A stretch of DNA of 64,000 nucleotides from CAUZIR01 sp965250195 (GTDB lineage: Bacteria > Chloroflexota > Dehalococcoidia > Lucifugimonadales > UBA2962). The translations under genes were made by a program, and so were the position numbers. Below are positions 43,729-51,761 of this stretch, one piece after another (position 1 is the stretch's first letter; each line of letters begins with the position of its first letter). The notes beneath the pieces are model-generated. The model worked only from the letters and a program-made list of their open reading frames with translations. It was not told the DNA's origin and did no database searches. The stretch covers positions 310,001 through 374,000 of the forward strand of contig OZ252295.1 of NCBI GenBank assembly GCA_965250195.1, given 5' to 3'.

Positions 43729-45081
43729 ATGGCAACCGCTCGGTCATCACAAGGGGGCTTCACCTCCCCCTACACCCCCAACACCGAAGCCGACCGCAAG
43801 GCCATGCTCGCGGCCATCGGCGTGAGCTCGGTCGACGAGCTGTTCGAAGACATCCCCGAGCGGTTCCGCAACCCGACGCTCAACGTCCCGCCGCCCATCT
43901 CCGAGCTGGAGTTGGGGCGCGAAATCGCGGCCCTGGCAAAACTCAACGCCGTGCCCGGCGACTACGCCTGCTTCCTTGGTGCGGGCTCGTACAGGCACTT
44001 CATACCGGCCATAGTCAGGCAAATCGCCTCTCGGGCCGAGTTCATGACCTGCTACACCCCCTATCAGCCCGAGGTGGCGCAGGGGACGCTGCAGGCCCAC
44101 TTCGAGTTCCAGTCGATGGTGTGCCAGCTCACCGGCATGGAGGTGGCCAACTCCGGGATGTACGACGGCGCCACGTCCCTGGCCGAGGCGGCGCTGATGG
44201 CCGCGCGAGTGACCGGCAGGCACCGTGTGGCGGTGCTGGACTCGGTATCGCCGTCGTACGTTGAAGTCCTCAGGACCTATCTGGACGCGCCGGGTCTGAC
44301 CATAGACACCGTTCCTGGCGATCAGACTCAGATCGACGACGACACGGCCTGTCTGGTGGTGCAGCAGCCGGGCTTCTACGGAGCGTTCGAGGACCTCCAG
44401 TCCCTGTCGGACACGGCACATAAAGGCGGAGCCCTGCTCGTCGTCGTCACCGATCCGATTTCGCTGGGCATGTTCAGGCCGCCCGCCGACTACGATGCGG
44501 ACATCGTCGTCGGCGAGGGGCAGGCGCTGGGCATCGCGCCCACCTTCGGGGGACCGTATGTAGGCCTGTTCGCCTGTAAGCAGCGCTTCATTCGGCAGAT
44601 GCCCGGGCGCATCGTCGGTAAGACCGTCGATACCGAGGGTCGCACTGGATATGTGCTCACGATGCAGACGAGGGAGCAGCACATACGTCGGGAGCGGGCG
44701 ACGTCCAACATCTGCACGTCGGTGGGCCTGATCGCGCTCATGGCGACGATCTACACGATGAGCCAGGGGAAACGCGGCCTGGCCCACGTTGCCGACCTGT
44801 GCTACCAGAAATCTCACTATACAGCCTCGGCAATCGAGGCCCTGCCGGGCTACTCGATGCCATTGGGCGATAAACCCTTCTTCAGGGAGTTCGTAGTTTC
44901 CTGTCCAGTGCCCCCAGGCGAGATCAATGACCGCTTGTTGAAAAACGGCATCATCGGCGGCCTCGACGTGTCCGGCCGCTTCTCCAACGGGATGTTGCTG
45001 TGTGTAACCGAGATGAACTCCCGGCAGGAGATCGACGCACTCGCCGGCGCTCTGGCCCAGGTTGGGAATTCCAGTGTTTGA
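43729..45081 (+). CDS. gcvPA: Glycine dehydrogenase (decarboxylating) subunit 1
   Basis: N-terminal half of the P protein, 450 residues, as in two-subunit systems of Firmicutes, Thermotogae and Chloroflexi. It begins with SPYTPNTEADRKAMLAAIGV and has CFLGAGSYRHFIP near 80, YTPYQPEVAQGTLQAHFEFQ near 108, and GIAPTFGGPYVGLFACKQRF near 267. The ATG at 43729 lies eight bases after the gcvH stop; the longer frame overlaps gcvH and is a shadow. Overlaps gcvPB at its 3' end. Confidence 0.96.
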   Translation: MATARSSQGGFTSPYTPNTEADRKAMLAAIGVSSVDELFEDIPERFRNPTLNVPPPISELELGREIAALAKLNAVPGDYACFLGAGSYRHFIPAIVRQIASRAEFMTCYTPYQPEVAQGTLQAHFEFQSMVCQLTGMEVANSGMYDGATSLAEAALMAARVTGRHRVAVLDSVSPSYVEVLRTYLDAPGLTIDTVPGDQTQIDDDTACLVVQQPGFYGAFEDLQSLSDTAHKGGALLVVVTDPISLGMFRPPADYDADIVVGEGQALGIAPTFGGPYVGLFACKQRFIRQMPGRIVGKTVDTEGRTGYVLTMQTREQHIRRERATSNICTSVGLIALMATIYTMSQGKRGLAHVADLCYQKSHYTASAIEALPGYSMPLGDKPFFREFVVSCPVPPGEINDRLLKNGIIGGLDVSGRFSNGMLLCVTEMNSRQEIDALAGALAQVGNSSV

Positions 45082-46552
45082 GCGCCTGACCGCCGAAGAC
45101 CCCCGCCGTCGACTGGCGATGGACCGCAGCGTGCCGGGCCGCATCGGCACGACCCTACCCTCGTTGGACGTGCCCGAGCAGGCGCCGCCACCGGCCGAAC
45201 TGGTGCGCGACGAGCTACCGATGCCCGAGGTTTCTGAGAGCGAACTGGTGCGGTATATGACTCAGATCAGCACCTTCAACTTCTCCATCGACCACAACTT
45301 CTACCCGCTCGGCAGCTGCACGATGAAGTACAACCCCAAGCTGAACGACGAGATGGCCGGACTGCCGGGCCTGTCCGACATACACCCGTTGCAGCCGGAG
45401 TCTTCCGTGCAGGGCGCTCTCGCCCTCATGCACCACCTACAGGAACTGCTCACCGAGATAACGGGCATGGCGGGTGCCTCGCTTTCGCCCATGGCGGGCG
45501 CCGAGGGAGAGCTGGCCGGGATGCTCATGACCCGCGCATACCACAGGTCCAGGGGTGATGAACGGCGAGTCAAAGTGCTCGTACCGGACAGCGCCCACGG
45601 CACCAATCCCGCATCCGCTGCCATGGCCGGATTCGAGGTCGTGTCGCTGCCCACCGATGCCGACGGCAATACGGATCTCGACGCACTGGGTTACGCGGTC
45701 GGAGACGACGTCGCCGGGTTCATGCTCACCCAGCCCAGCACACTCGGGCTGTTCGATAACAACATTCTGCAGGTCGTGCAGATGGTCCGCGATGTGGGCG
45801 GAATCATCTACGGCGACGGAGCCAACCTCAACGCTCTGCTCGGCCGGGTCAAGCCGGGCGAGCTGGGCTTCGACGTGATTCATTCCAACCTGCACAAGAC
45901 CTTCACCCAGCCTCACGGCGGCGGCGGTCCGGGGGCCGGTGCGGTCATGGTGTCGGAGCGGCTGCTGCCGTTTCTGCCAGGGCCGATAGTGGAGAATGCT
46001 GGCGACGGAGCGTTCGCATTCGTAACACCGGAAAAATCCATCGGCAGGATGGGCGCGTTCCACGGCAACTTCGGCGCCCTGGTACGGGCCTACGCTTACA
46101 TCCGAACCCTCGGGGACCTGGGCGTAGGGGCCATCAGCGAAGACGCGGTCATCAACGCCAACTACATTCTCGCGGGCCTGCGTGACGTCTACGACCTGCC
46201 CTACGACCGGAAATGCATGCACGAGGTCGTGTTTTCGGCAAAGAGCCTCAAGCGGGACTTCGGGGTCACCGCCCTCGACGTGTCCAAGCGGCTGATAGAC
46301 TACGGCATCCACCCGCCCACCATGTACTTTCCCACGGTGGTCGAGGAGGCGCTCATGATCGAGCCCACCGAGACGGAGTCCAAGGAGACGCTCGATCATT
46401 TCATCGCGGTAATGAAGCGAATCGCAGGCGAAGCGAAGGAGAGCCCCGAGCTACTAAAGCAGGCACCGCACAACACCCCGAACACCCGGCTGGATGAAGC
46501 GCTGGCCGCTCGCAAGCCCAACCTGCGCTGGACGCCAGCATTACCCGATTAG
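45062..46552 (+). CDS. gcvPB: Glycine dehydrogenase (decarboxylating) subunit 2
   Basis: PLP-carrying half of the P protein, about 490 residues. The Schiff-base Lys is in SNLHKTFTQPHGGGGPG (near 277). Upstream are NFYPLGSCTMKYNPKLNDEM (near 80) and DSAHGTNPASAAMAGFEV (near 177), all typical. Two starts are possible: TTG at 45062 or GTG at 45074; both overlap the gcvPA stop, so translation is coupled. The short N-terminal difference does not affect function. Confidence 0.95.
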   Translation: MGIPVFERLTAEDPRRRLAMDRSVPGRIGTTLPSLDVPEQAPPPAELVRDELPMPEVSESELVRYMTQISTFNFSIDHNFYPLGSCTMKYNPKLNDEMAGLPGLSDIHPLQPESSVQGALALMHHLQELLTEITGMAGASLSPMAGAEGELAGMLMTRAYHRSRGDERRVKVLVPDSAHGTNPASAAMAGFEVVSLPTDADGNTDLDALGYAVGDDVAGFMLTQPSTLGLFDNNILQVVQMVRDVGGIIYGDGANLNALLGRVKPGELGFDVIHSNLHKTFTQPHGGGGPGAGAVMVSERLLPFLPGPIVENAGDGAFAFVTPEKSIGRMGAFHGNFGALVRAYAYIRTLGDLGVGAISEDAVINANYILAGLRDVYDLPYDRKCMHEVVFSAKSLKRDFGVTALDVSKRLIDYGIHPPTMYFPTVVEEALMIEPTETESKETLDHFIAVMKRIAGEAKESPELLKQAPHNTPNTRLDEALAARKPNLRWTPALPD

Positions 46553-46578
46553 TCCCGATTCATAATGAGGAGTTGCAC

Positions 46579-47037
46579 ATGGCAGATGTAGGAGACGCAG
46601 CACCGGACTTCAAGGTCCCGGACCAGAACGGCGACCTGGTCACCCTGAGTCAGTACAAGGGGTCCAAGAACGTCGTTTTGTCCTTCCACGTTTTTTCGTT
46701 CACCGGTGGCTGAACGGACCAGGCCTCCATGTTCCGGGCTAACTACCCGAAGTTCGTGGAGAGAGATACCCAGGTACTGGGTATAAGCACCGACCCCAAG
46801 CCCACCCAGACGGCCTACGCCACCTCTCTGGGTAACCTGCCGTACCCGCTGCTTTCAGACTTCCATCCCAAGGCGGAGGTATCCAATGCCTACGACCTCT
46901 ATAACGAGGAGCGTGGCACCGCCAATAGGGCCGTCCTGATCATCGACAAGACCGGCACGATCCGCTACAGGCGGGTCTATGCCAGCGCGGGCGACATAAA
47001 AACCGAAGACTTCCTCGCTGAGATAGACGGGTTCTGA
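46579..47037 (+). CDS. Peroxiredoxin-family selenoprotein (TGA = Sec45)
   Basis: Read through TGA at 46711-46713 the gene gives 152 residues with a complete AhpC/TSA fold: MADVGDAAPDFKVPDQNGDL, then VVLSFHVFSFTGG-U-TDQASMFR. Peroxiredoxins have FTPGCT at this place, so the peroxidatic residue is selenocysteine. QVLGISTDPKPTQTAYA and YPLLSDFHPKAEVSNAYDLY follow as in BCP-type members. There is no other cysteine, so it must be a 1-Sec enzyme reduced by an external thiol, possibly the selenoprotein thioredoxin or glutaredoxin at 24591-25571. The ATG follows GAGGAG. Starts 26 bases after gcvPB and overlaps trmI by four bases, so it rides in the glycine cleavage operon. Confidence 0.9.
46722..46740 (+). 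promoter_or_regulatory. Candidate SECIS hairpin of the peroxiredoxin gene (weak)
   Basis: GGCCU can pair with GGGCU-type bases (two wobble pairs) around a loop containing GU at bases 21-22 from the T of TGA. The position fits, but the stem is weaker than in the other three selenoprotein genes, and an alternative stem CGGA/TCCG also exists. Confidence 0.4.
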
Positions 47038-47951
47038 ACGGTCGCCCCTTCGAGTTCGGCGAGCACGCCCTGCTCGTCGATCGGCGTGGCCGACTCTATC
47101 TGGTGTTGCTGGAGGACGGCAAGCGGTTTAATTCGCACACCGGCCACTTCGCCCACGAGGAGATCGTCGGCCTGCCCGAAGGGTCTTGGGTAACGACGTC
47201 TAGAGGCCACCTGTTGCTCGCGGTGCGGCCGACGATGGGCGACTACACACGGTTGATGCCGCGCACCGCGACGGTCGTCTACCCGAAAGACCTGGGTGCG
47301 ATTATCGTAAACGGCGACATCTTCCCAGGTGCCAGGGTGGTCGAGGCGGGCTGCGGATCGGGAGCCGTCACGTTCGCCCTGATGAGGGCCGTAGGGCCGG
47401 AGGGCTTTGTTTACTCCTACGACGTGAGGGAGGACATGGTGGCGCGAGCGACAGAGAACGTCCGCGCGGTTGCCGGAGACATGAGCAACGTGTCCATCCA
47501 ATTAGGGGACGTCTCCGAGGCGCTGGACGCAAGGGCGAAGTCTGGGGAGCTCGTCGACCGGATCGTGTTGGATCTGCCGGAGCCCTGGGACATCGTACCC
47601 CATGCGACCGACGCCCTGGTTCTCGGCGGAGTTCTCCTGAGCTTCCTACCGACCGTCCTTCAGATAAGGGACCTGTCGGAGGCTTTGAGGCTGAGTGGCC
47701 GTTTCGCGCTGATCGAGACCACGGAGTCGCTGGTTCGGTCCTGGGTGGTGGCGAACAGGAGCGTGCGGCCCGACCACCGAATGGTCGGCCACACCGGTTT
47801 CATCACCACCGCCCGGCTGAGCCAGCCCAGGCCCGCCAAGGAAAATGAGGACTATTCCGAGTCTTCGGGCGACCCCGGCAACTCGGGCGACCCTAGTGCC
47901 TCCGGGGACTCTGGCCAGAGTGAGTCCAACTCCAGCGAAAACGAGGGGTAG
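47034..47951 (+). CDS. trmI: tRNA (adenine-N1)-methyltransferase TrmI family
   Basis: SAM-dependent enzyme that methylates A58 in the T loop of tRNA. The Rossmann motif VVEAGCGSGAVTFALMRAVG is preceded by the N-terminal beta domain. That domain begins NGRPFEFGEHALLVDRRGR and lies upstream of the first standard start (GTG 47103). The only initiation codon before it in frame is CTG at 47034, overlapping the selenoprotein stop as CTGA; a TGA blocks the frame further upstream. I therefore place the start there. SLPTVLQI-type and HTGFITTARL regions complete the domain. The C-terminus has a Ser/Gly/Asp-rich tail of about 35 residues, encoded opposite the tail of the convergent MidA-like gene. Confidence 0.85.
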   Translation: MNGRPFEFGEHALLVDRRGRLYLVLLEDGKRFNSHTGHFAHEEIVGLPEGSWVTTSRGHLLLAVRPTMGDYTRLMPRTATVVYPKDLGAIIVNGDIFPGARVVEAGCGSGAVTFALMRAVGPEGFVYSYDVREDMVARATENVRAVAGDMSNVSIQLGDVSEALDARAKSGELVDRIVLDLPEPWDIVPHATDALVLGGVLLSFLPTVLQIRDLSEALRLSGRFALIETTESLVRSWVVANRSVRPDHRMVGHTGFITTARLSQPRPAKENEDYSESSGDPGNSGDPSASGDSGQSESNSSENEG

Positions 47952-49084
47952 CCGCCATCCGCTAGCTGCATGTGGCCCGCACCGAGAGTCGGCGGGTCCA
48001 GCAGTTCGGTCAGAGCATCGGGCGACGGCCATATTCCGCCGAGGGCCGTAACGCCAGCCCCCTTCTCCTGCACCAGCGCCCGGAAGCCTCCGAGCCCACC
48101 GGGTCGGGTCAGCTTATCGAGCCCGTAACGGTTCGCTCGCAATTCGGCCGCCGATAGGCCCATCGTCCCGAGCCGGTCGGCCATTTTTTCGATCCCGTTG
48201 CGCCGGAGCAACTCGGTCTGAGCCACCAGCCCGAGGGGCATCAATCCCTGGCGTATTCCCTCAGCCTCTACCAACGAGAAATCGACGTGCGCGGTGATGT
48301 CCTGGCGGCCTATGTGCTGGTAGGGACTCAGCCCATCGACGTGGTTGTAGTAGGTTTGCAGAGTTCCCTTGCGACGGCCGTAAATCTCATGGGCCGTTCC
48401 TCCATAATCGATTGTCAGCAGGAACCCTCGCGCCAGTGTTTCGCCAACGGACTCTATCCAGGGCCGGACGCCGGGGTTCACCTCGCCCCGTGCGCCATCG
48501 GGCAACGGGCCCGGCAGTGAGGCCAGCCGCGTCTGGATCAACTCTGTCACCGGATCCCCCAAAACCTCCTTTAGTGCCGTCCCTTCAGCGTCAACGGTGA
48601 CGAACACCTCCCTAGCCTCGCCATCGGAAAACTGGAACCGGGCGACGGGCATCGCGTCGAGTAGTTCGTTGGACAACACGCAACCGGTGATGCCCAGAGG
48701 GGCCGACTCACCGAGATCCATTGGCTCGTATTCGAGCGCACCGGCGAACGCGGCATCGAGACGGTCGGTATACGACGCCACGTCCGCCGCCAGTCCGCCC
48801 GCACCGGCGCCCATCTCTACTACTGTGAATCGTGAGGGCTCACCAAGCGCCTGCCACATGGCCCGGAGCTGGACGGCGATAGCGGCTCCGAACGCCGGGT
48901 GAGCCATGGGGCTGGTGTAGTAGTCGCCACCGTTTTGCCGAGCCGTCGGATCCGTGTAATAACCGCCCCCGGGATGATAAAGGGCGACCGCCATGAACTC
49001 CCGGAATGTGATCCGGCCCCTGTCTGTTATTCGGGACCGGATCTCCGCTTCTGCGGAGGTCGGTCGGCCGGTGGACTCTAGCAC
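47852..49084 (-). CDS. SAM-dependent methyltransferase, MidA/NDUFAF7 (DUF185) family
   Basis: A 410-residue protein. ITFREFMAVALYHPGGGYYT (near 24) is the family signature, VVEMGAGAGGLAADVASY (near 88) the SAM site, and GCVLSNELLDAMPVARFQF (near 133) another hallmark. In mitochondria the homologue methylates an arginine of complex I; the bacterial target is unknown. Starts with GTG. The last 33 codons overlap trmI on the other strand and encode a Pro/Ser/Glu-rich tail beyond the conserved domain. Confidence 0.9.
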   Translation of the reverse strand: MLESTGRPTSAEAEIRSRITDRGRITFREFMAVALYHPGGGYYTDPTARQNGGDYYTSPMAHPAFGAAIAVQLRAMWQALGEPSRFTVVEMGAGAGGLAADVASYTDRLDAAFAGALEYEPMDLGESAPLGITGCVLSNELLDAMPVARFQFSDGEAREVFVTVDAEGTALKEVLGDPVTELIQTRLASLPGPLPDGARGEVNPGVRPWIESVGETLARGFLLTIDYGGTAHEIYGRRKGTLQTYYNHVDGLSPYQHIGRQDITAHVDFSLVEAEGIRQGLMPLGLVAQTELLRRNGIEKMADRLGTMGLSAAELRANRYGLDKLTRPGGLGGFRALVQEKGAGVTALGGIWPSPDALTELLDPPTLGAGHMQLADGGYPSFSLELDSLWPESPEALGSPELPGSPEDSE

Positions 49085-49102
49085 TTGGCCATTTTCTCAG
49101 AT

Positions 49103-49136
49103 AAAAAAGGGGCGCCCGAGCAAGCTCAGACGCCCC
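49103..49136 (-). terminator. Rho-independent terminator after the zinc-ribbon gene
   Basis: On the minus strand GGGGCG pairs with CGCCCC, with an inner GAGC/GCTC stem, followed by TTTTTT. It separates the zinc-ribbon gene from the MidA-like gene, whose start is 19 bases further on. Confidence 0.88.
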
Positions 49137-49162
49137 CGATTCATCGTTCCAGACCTGCCCGG

Positions 49163-49372
49163 CTAGTTCTTGGCTGCCTTGGCGGCGTTGCTCTGTTGGC
49201 GAGCCCGCTTCGCCTGGGGGCTCTCGCGGTCCCAGCCGGAGCCGGGCATGGAGTTACGGAACTCCGACTTCTCTCCGCAGTGCTGACACGTTCCGATGGA
49301 CGTGGGCCCGTTGGGGCTCTCAATCATCCAGAAGTGCTCGCAGTCAGAACAGGTGGTCTCTTCGGTGGTCAA
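49163..49372 (-). CDS. Small zinc-ribbon protein
   Basis: A 69-residue protein with CSDCEHFWMIESPNGPTSIG and then TCQHCGEKSEFRNSM, a four-cysteine C-x2-C...C-x2-C zinc ribbon in the first half. The second half is basic and Ala/Gln-rich (QAKRARQQSNAAKAAKN). Starts with TTG behind a G-rich site 49 bases after citrate synthase. Function unknown; nucleic-acid binding or a regulatory subunit role is possible. Similar small ribbons are common in Chloroflexota (from memory, not searched). Confidence 0.75.
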   Translation of the reverse strand: MTTEETTCSDCEHFWMIESPNGPTSIGTCQHCGEKSEFRNSMPGSGWDRESPQAKRARQQSNAAKAAKN

Positions 49373-49421
49373 ATCTGGCCCCCTCTTTGCTTGATATATC
49401 CGCCGGAGATTAAGCGATTTG

Positions 49422-50561
49422 TCATCTCTGTTCGAGCGGCACGTACACCCGGTCCATCTCACCGACGTACTGGAGCCGTGGCCGCAGAAGTATGTTGTTC
49501 TCCAACTGTTCCACCACCTGGGCCGTCCAGCCGGGAATCCGACCGATGGCGAAGATAGGGATGTAAAGTGACTCCGGGATTCCCAGAATCTGGTATATCG
49601 CCCCCGACCACAGGTCGACGTTCTGGGCGATGCCCCGGCGGGCGTACGGCGCCATCGCGTCGACCACGGCCGTGAGAATACCAAACCAACGGGGGTCGCC
49701 CCTGCGCTCGCTCAGCCGCTTCGCGTCGTCTTTTAGGTGCTTCGCTCGCGGGTCTTCGGTGCGATAAACCCTGTGGCCGAAGCCCACTATGACTTCCTTG
49801 TTCTTGAGCCGATCAGCCACGTACTGGTGCGCCCGGTCTTCGGACCCGATCTCCAGGGCCATCTTCATCACGCCCTCGGCCGCACCGCCGTGGGACGGGC
49901 CCTTCAGCACCGCGATACCCGCGGTGACGGCGGAATGGACGTCGGCTTTAGTTGACGCGGCGATGCGGGCTGCGAACGACGATGCGTTGATGCCGTGCTC
50001 TGCGTGCAGGACGAAGTCCTTGTCGATTATGGCGGCGTCCTGCGGGTCAGGCTCCTGGTCGAAGAGCATGTACAGAAAGTTGGCGGCGTGGCCCAGGTCC
50101 GACCGGGGAGCGATCGGTTCGTTGCCCTGCGTAATCCTCGCTTGTGCCGCGACGATGGTGGGCACCAGGGCGGTCAGGGCTATGCCCTTTCGCAGCGTGG
50201 ACTCGGTCGAAATGTCGGAGGCCTCGGCGTCCGGTCCGGCACTCGCCGAGACGGCGGTCCTGAGCACGTCCATGGGATGGGACGACGCAGTGAGCCTGAT
50301 GATGTCGAGGATGTCGCCGGACGCGACACGGCCGACTTTTAACTGCCGGTCGAAGTCGCTAAGTTGGGTTTGGCTCGGCAACTCTCCATAGAGCAGCAGG
50401 TAGGCCGTCTCCTCGAAGGTCGAGTGCTCGGCCAGGTCGTTAATGTTGAAGCCACGGTAGAGGAGCTTGCCCTCTTTGCCGTCGATGAAACTGGAACGGG
50501 TCCTGTCGATGTAGACGTCCCTTAGGCCTCGTCTAATCTCGACTTTCTTCTCCCCGGCCAT
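49422..50561 (-). CDS. gltA: Citrate synthase
   Basis: Condenses oxaloacetate and acetyl-CoA in the TCA cycle. The 379-residue protein has the catalytic His in LHAEHGINAS (near 189) and VGFGHRVYRTEDPR (near 263), Asp in NVDLWSGAIYQ (near 317), and YRGFNINDLAEHSTFEET near 36. This is the short, type I form of Gram-positives and Chloroflexi; 2-methylcitrate synthase is a close alternative. The ATG at 50561 follows AAGGAG. It is transcribed from a clear promoter about 165 bp upstream and faces rex. Confidence 0.95.
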   Translation of the reverse strand: MAGEKKVEIRRGLRDVYIDRTRSSFIDGKEGKLLYRGFNINDLAEHSTFEETAYLLLYGELPSQTQLSDFDRQLKVGRVASGDILDIIRLTASSHPMDVLRTAVSASAGPDAEASDISTESTLRKGIALTALVPTIVAAQARITQGNEPIAPRSDLGHAANFLYMLFDQEPDPQDAAIIDKDFVLHAEHGINASSFAARIAASTKADVHSAVTAGIAVLKGPSHGGAAEGVMKMALEIGSEDRAHQYVADRLKNKEVIVGFGHRVYRTEDPRAKHLKDDAKRLSERRGDPRWFGILTAVVDAMAPYARRGIAQNVDLWSGAIYQILGIPESLYIPIFAIGRIPGWTAQVVEQLENNILLRPRLQYVGEMDRVYVPLEQR

Positions 50562-50728
50562 GGGCTCCTTTCCGAATGCACAGCGGCTGCCGCGCGGAGG
50601 CACCTCGTCCCGAGGCTCTCCGAAGTGCTGGACTGGTCTAAGAGGGTTTTGGGCCGCGAGTCGGCCTACGCCCCTGTTGCTCTGAAGGGCTCACGGAGCC
50701 TGCCCGTGACCCACTCACGAGCATTACG
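50562..50728 (-). other. Long 5' leader of citrate synthase
   Basis: About 160 nt between the promoter and the start codon. It contains a CACGG/CCGTG hairpin near 50693-50710 (minus-strand reading) but no recognised riboswitch. No ORF with a ribosome site is evident. Confidence 0.4.
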
Positions 50729-50757
50729 ATTCTACCATCGCGACGCAATGTAGTCAA
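50729..50757 (-). promoter_or_regulatory. Sigma-70 type promoter of citrate synthase
   Basis: On the minus strand TTGACT (50757-50752), 17 bases, TAGAAT (50734-50729). Both boxes match five of six consensus positions with ideal spacing. Confidence 0.8.
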
Positions 50758-50868
50758 GGAACGCGAAAGCCTTGGATGCCTGTGGCACGCGGTAAACGGT
50801 TATCGTCTCCGACTTACTTGGGCCGCCCGCACCAGGCCAATTATTACCGTTATTTCTTTCACAAGCCG

Positions 50869-50897
50869 TTGACGATGATCGACCTCGTACATACAAT
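50869..50897 (+). promoter_or_regulatory. Sigma-70 type promoter of rex
   Basis: TTGACG (50869-50874), 17 bases, TACAAT (50892-50897). Five of six positions match in each box. A TTCACAA half-site, as in Rex operators, lies just upstream of the -35 (50858-50864), but the opposite half is not convincing, so autoregulation is only a suggestion. Confidence 0.78.
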
Positions 50898-51035
50898 GGC
50901 GACGCCCAGAGCAACCGGGAAATGAGGGCGTTTCCGGCGCATTCTAGAGCGCTGAGGCGGGTCTGCCGCGGTCGCGTAAGGCACATGGGACCGCCGTGCC
51001 AAGCGGCACTACCACTGGAGCGGATGAGAGTTTCA

Positions 51036-51680
51036 ATGGCGACCAGTTTCACACAGGTTCCCGAAGTGGTCGTGCTGCGTCTGCCCCTCTACGTACGGGC
51101 GCTGACGCAGATGCGCGACGACGGGACGTCCGTTGTCAGTTCCCAGCAGCTGGGGTCACGGCTGCAGATGACGCCCGCTCAGATTCGCAAAGACCTGAGC
51201 TACTTTGGCCGCTTCGGCAAACAGGGCCGGGGCTACAACGTAGGGTTCCTGCTGGCGGAGTTGGGCCAGATACTGGGGCTCGATAGGCGCTGGCCCGCCT
51301 GCCTGGTCGGCGTCGGCCGGCTGGGCAGGGCAATCGTCAACTACCCCGGCTTCGCTCCCGAGGGCTTCCATATCATCGCCGCATTCGACAGCGACGACGA
51401 ACAGGTGGGGGACACCGTGGGCGGCCTCGAGGTTCGGCCAATGGCCTCGTTGAAAGAGACGCTCCAGAACGAGCGCATCGCAATCGCAATCGTCGCGGTG
51501 CCTGCCCACGAGGCCCAGTCGGTCATTGACGATCTCGTGGCATGTGATGTCAAGGGCATCCTCAACTACGCTCCCGTCGCCCCCCACGTACCGATGAGCG
51601 TCGTTCTTCGTAACATCGACCCGGTCCTCTCACTCCAGTCGATGACCTACTACCTGCTGGACGAGGACTACGAGATCTAG
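51036..51680 (+). CDS. rex: Redox-sensing transcriptional repressor Rex
   Basis: Senses the NADH/NAD+ ratio and represses respiratory and fermentative genes. The winged-helix N-terminus reads VVVLRLPLYVRALTQM then TPAQIRKDLSYFGRFGKQGRGYNV. The Rossmann domain begins CLVGVGRLGRAIVNYPGF (near 90), and the C-terminal swapped helix is present. Two ATGs are possible, 51024 or 51036; 51036 is better spaced from GAGAG. Located between citrate synthase and ATP synthase, both plausible energy-linked neighbours. Confidence 0.94.
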   Translation: MATSFTQVPEVVVLRLPLYVRALTQMRDDGTSVVSSQQLGSRLQMTPAQIRKDLSYFGRFGKQGRGYNVGFLLAELGQILGLDRRWPACLVGVGRLGRAIVNYPGFAPEGFHIIAAFDSDDEQVGDTVGGLEVRPMASLKETLQNERIAIAIVAVPAHEAQSVIDDLVACDVKGILNYAPVAPHVPMSVVLRNIDPVLSLQSMTYYLLDEDYEI

Positions 51681-51711
51681 CCGATTCCGAACGCGACCCC
51701 GGAACGAGAAA

Positions 51712-51740
51712 GCCCCTCCAAATGGCGGGCCTCTTTTTTT
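51712..51740 (+). terminator. Probable terminator after rex
   Basis: GCCC...CC-AAAT-GG...GGGC imperfect stem followed by CTC and seven T. Confidence 0.6.
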
Positions 51741-51761
51741 GCCTGAACTGGGACTCGCTGG

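Noticed and set aside
43747..45150. Long minus-strand frame of 467 residues opposite gcvPA
   Set aside because: Composition is His/Arg/Gly-rich shadow sequence with no family features; gcvPA is certain on the other strand.
50858..50864. Rex operator in the rex-citrate synthase gap
   Set aside because: Only one half-site (TTCACAA) is clear; the matching TTGTGAA arm is missing, so it is mentioned only as a hint.
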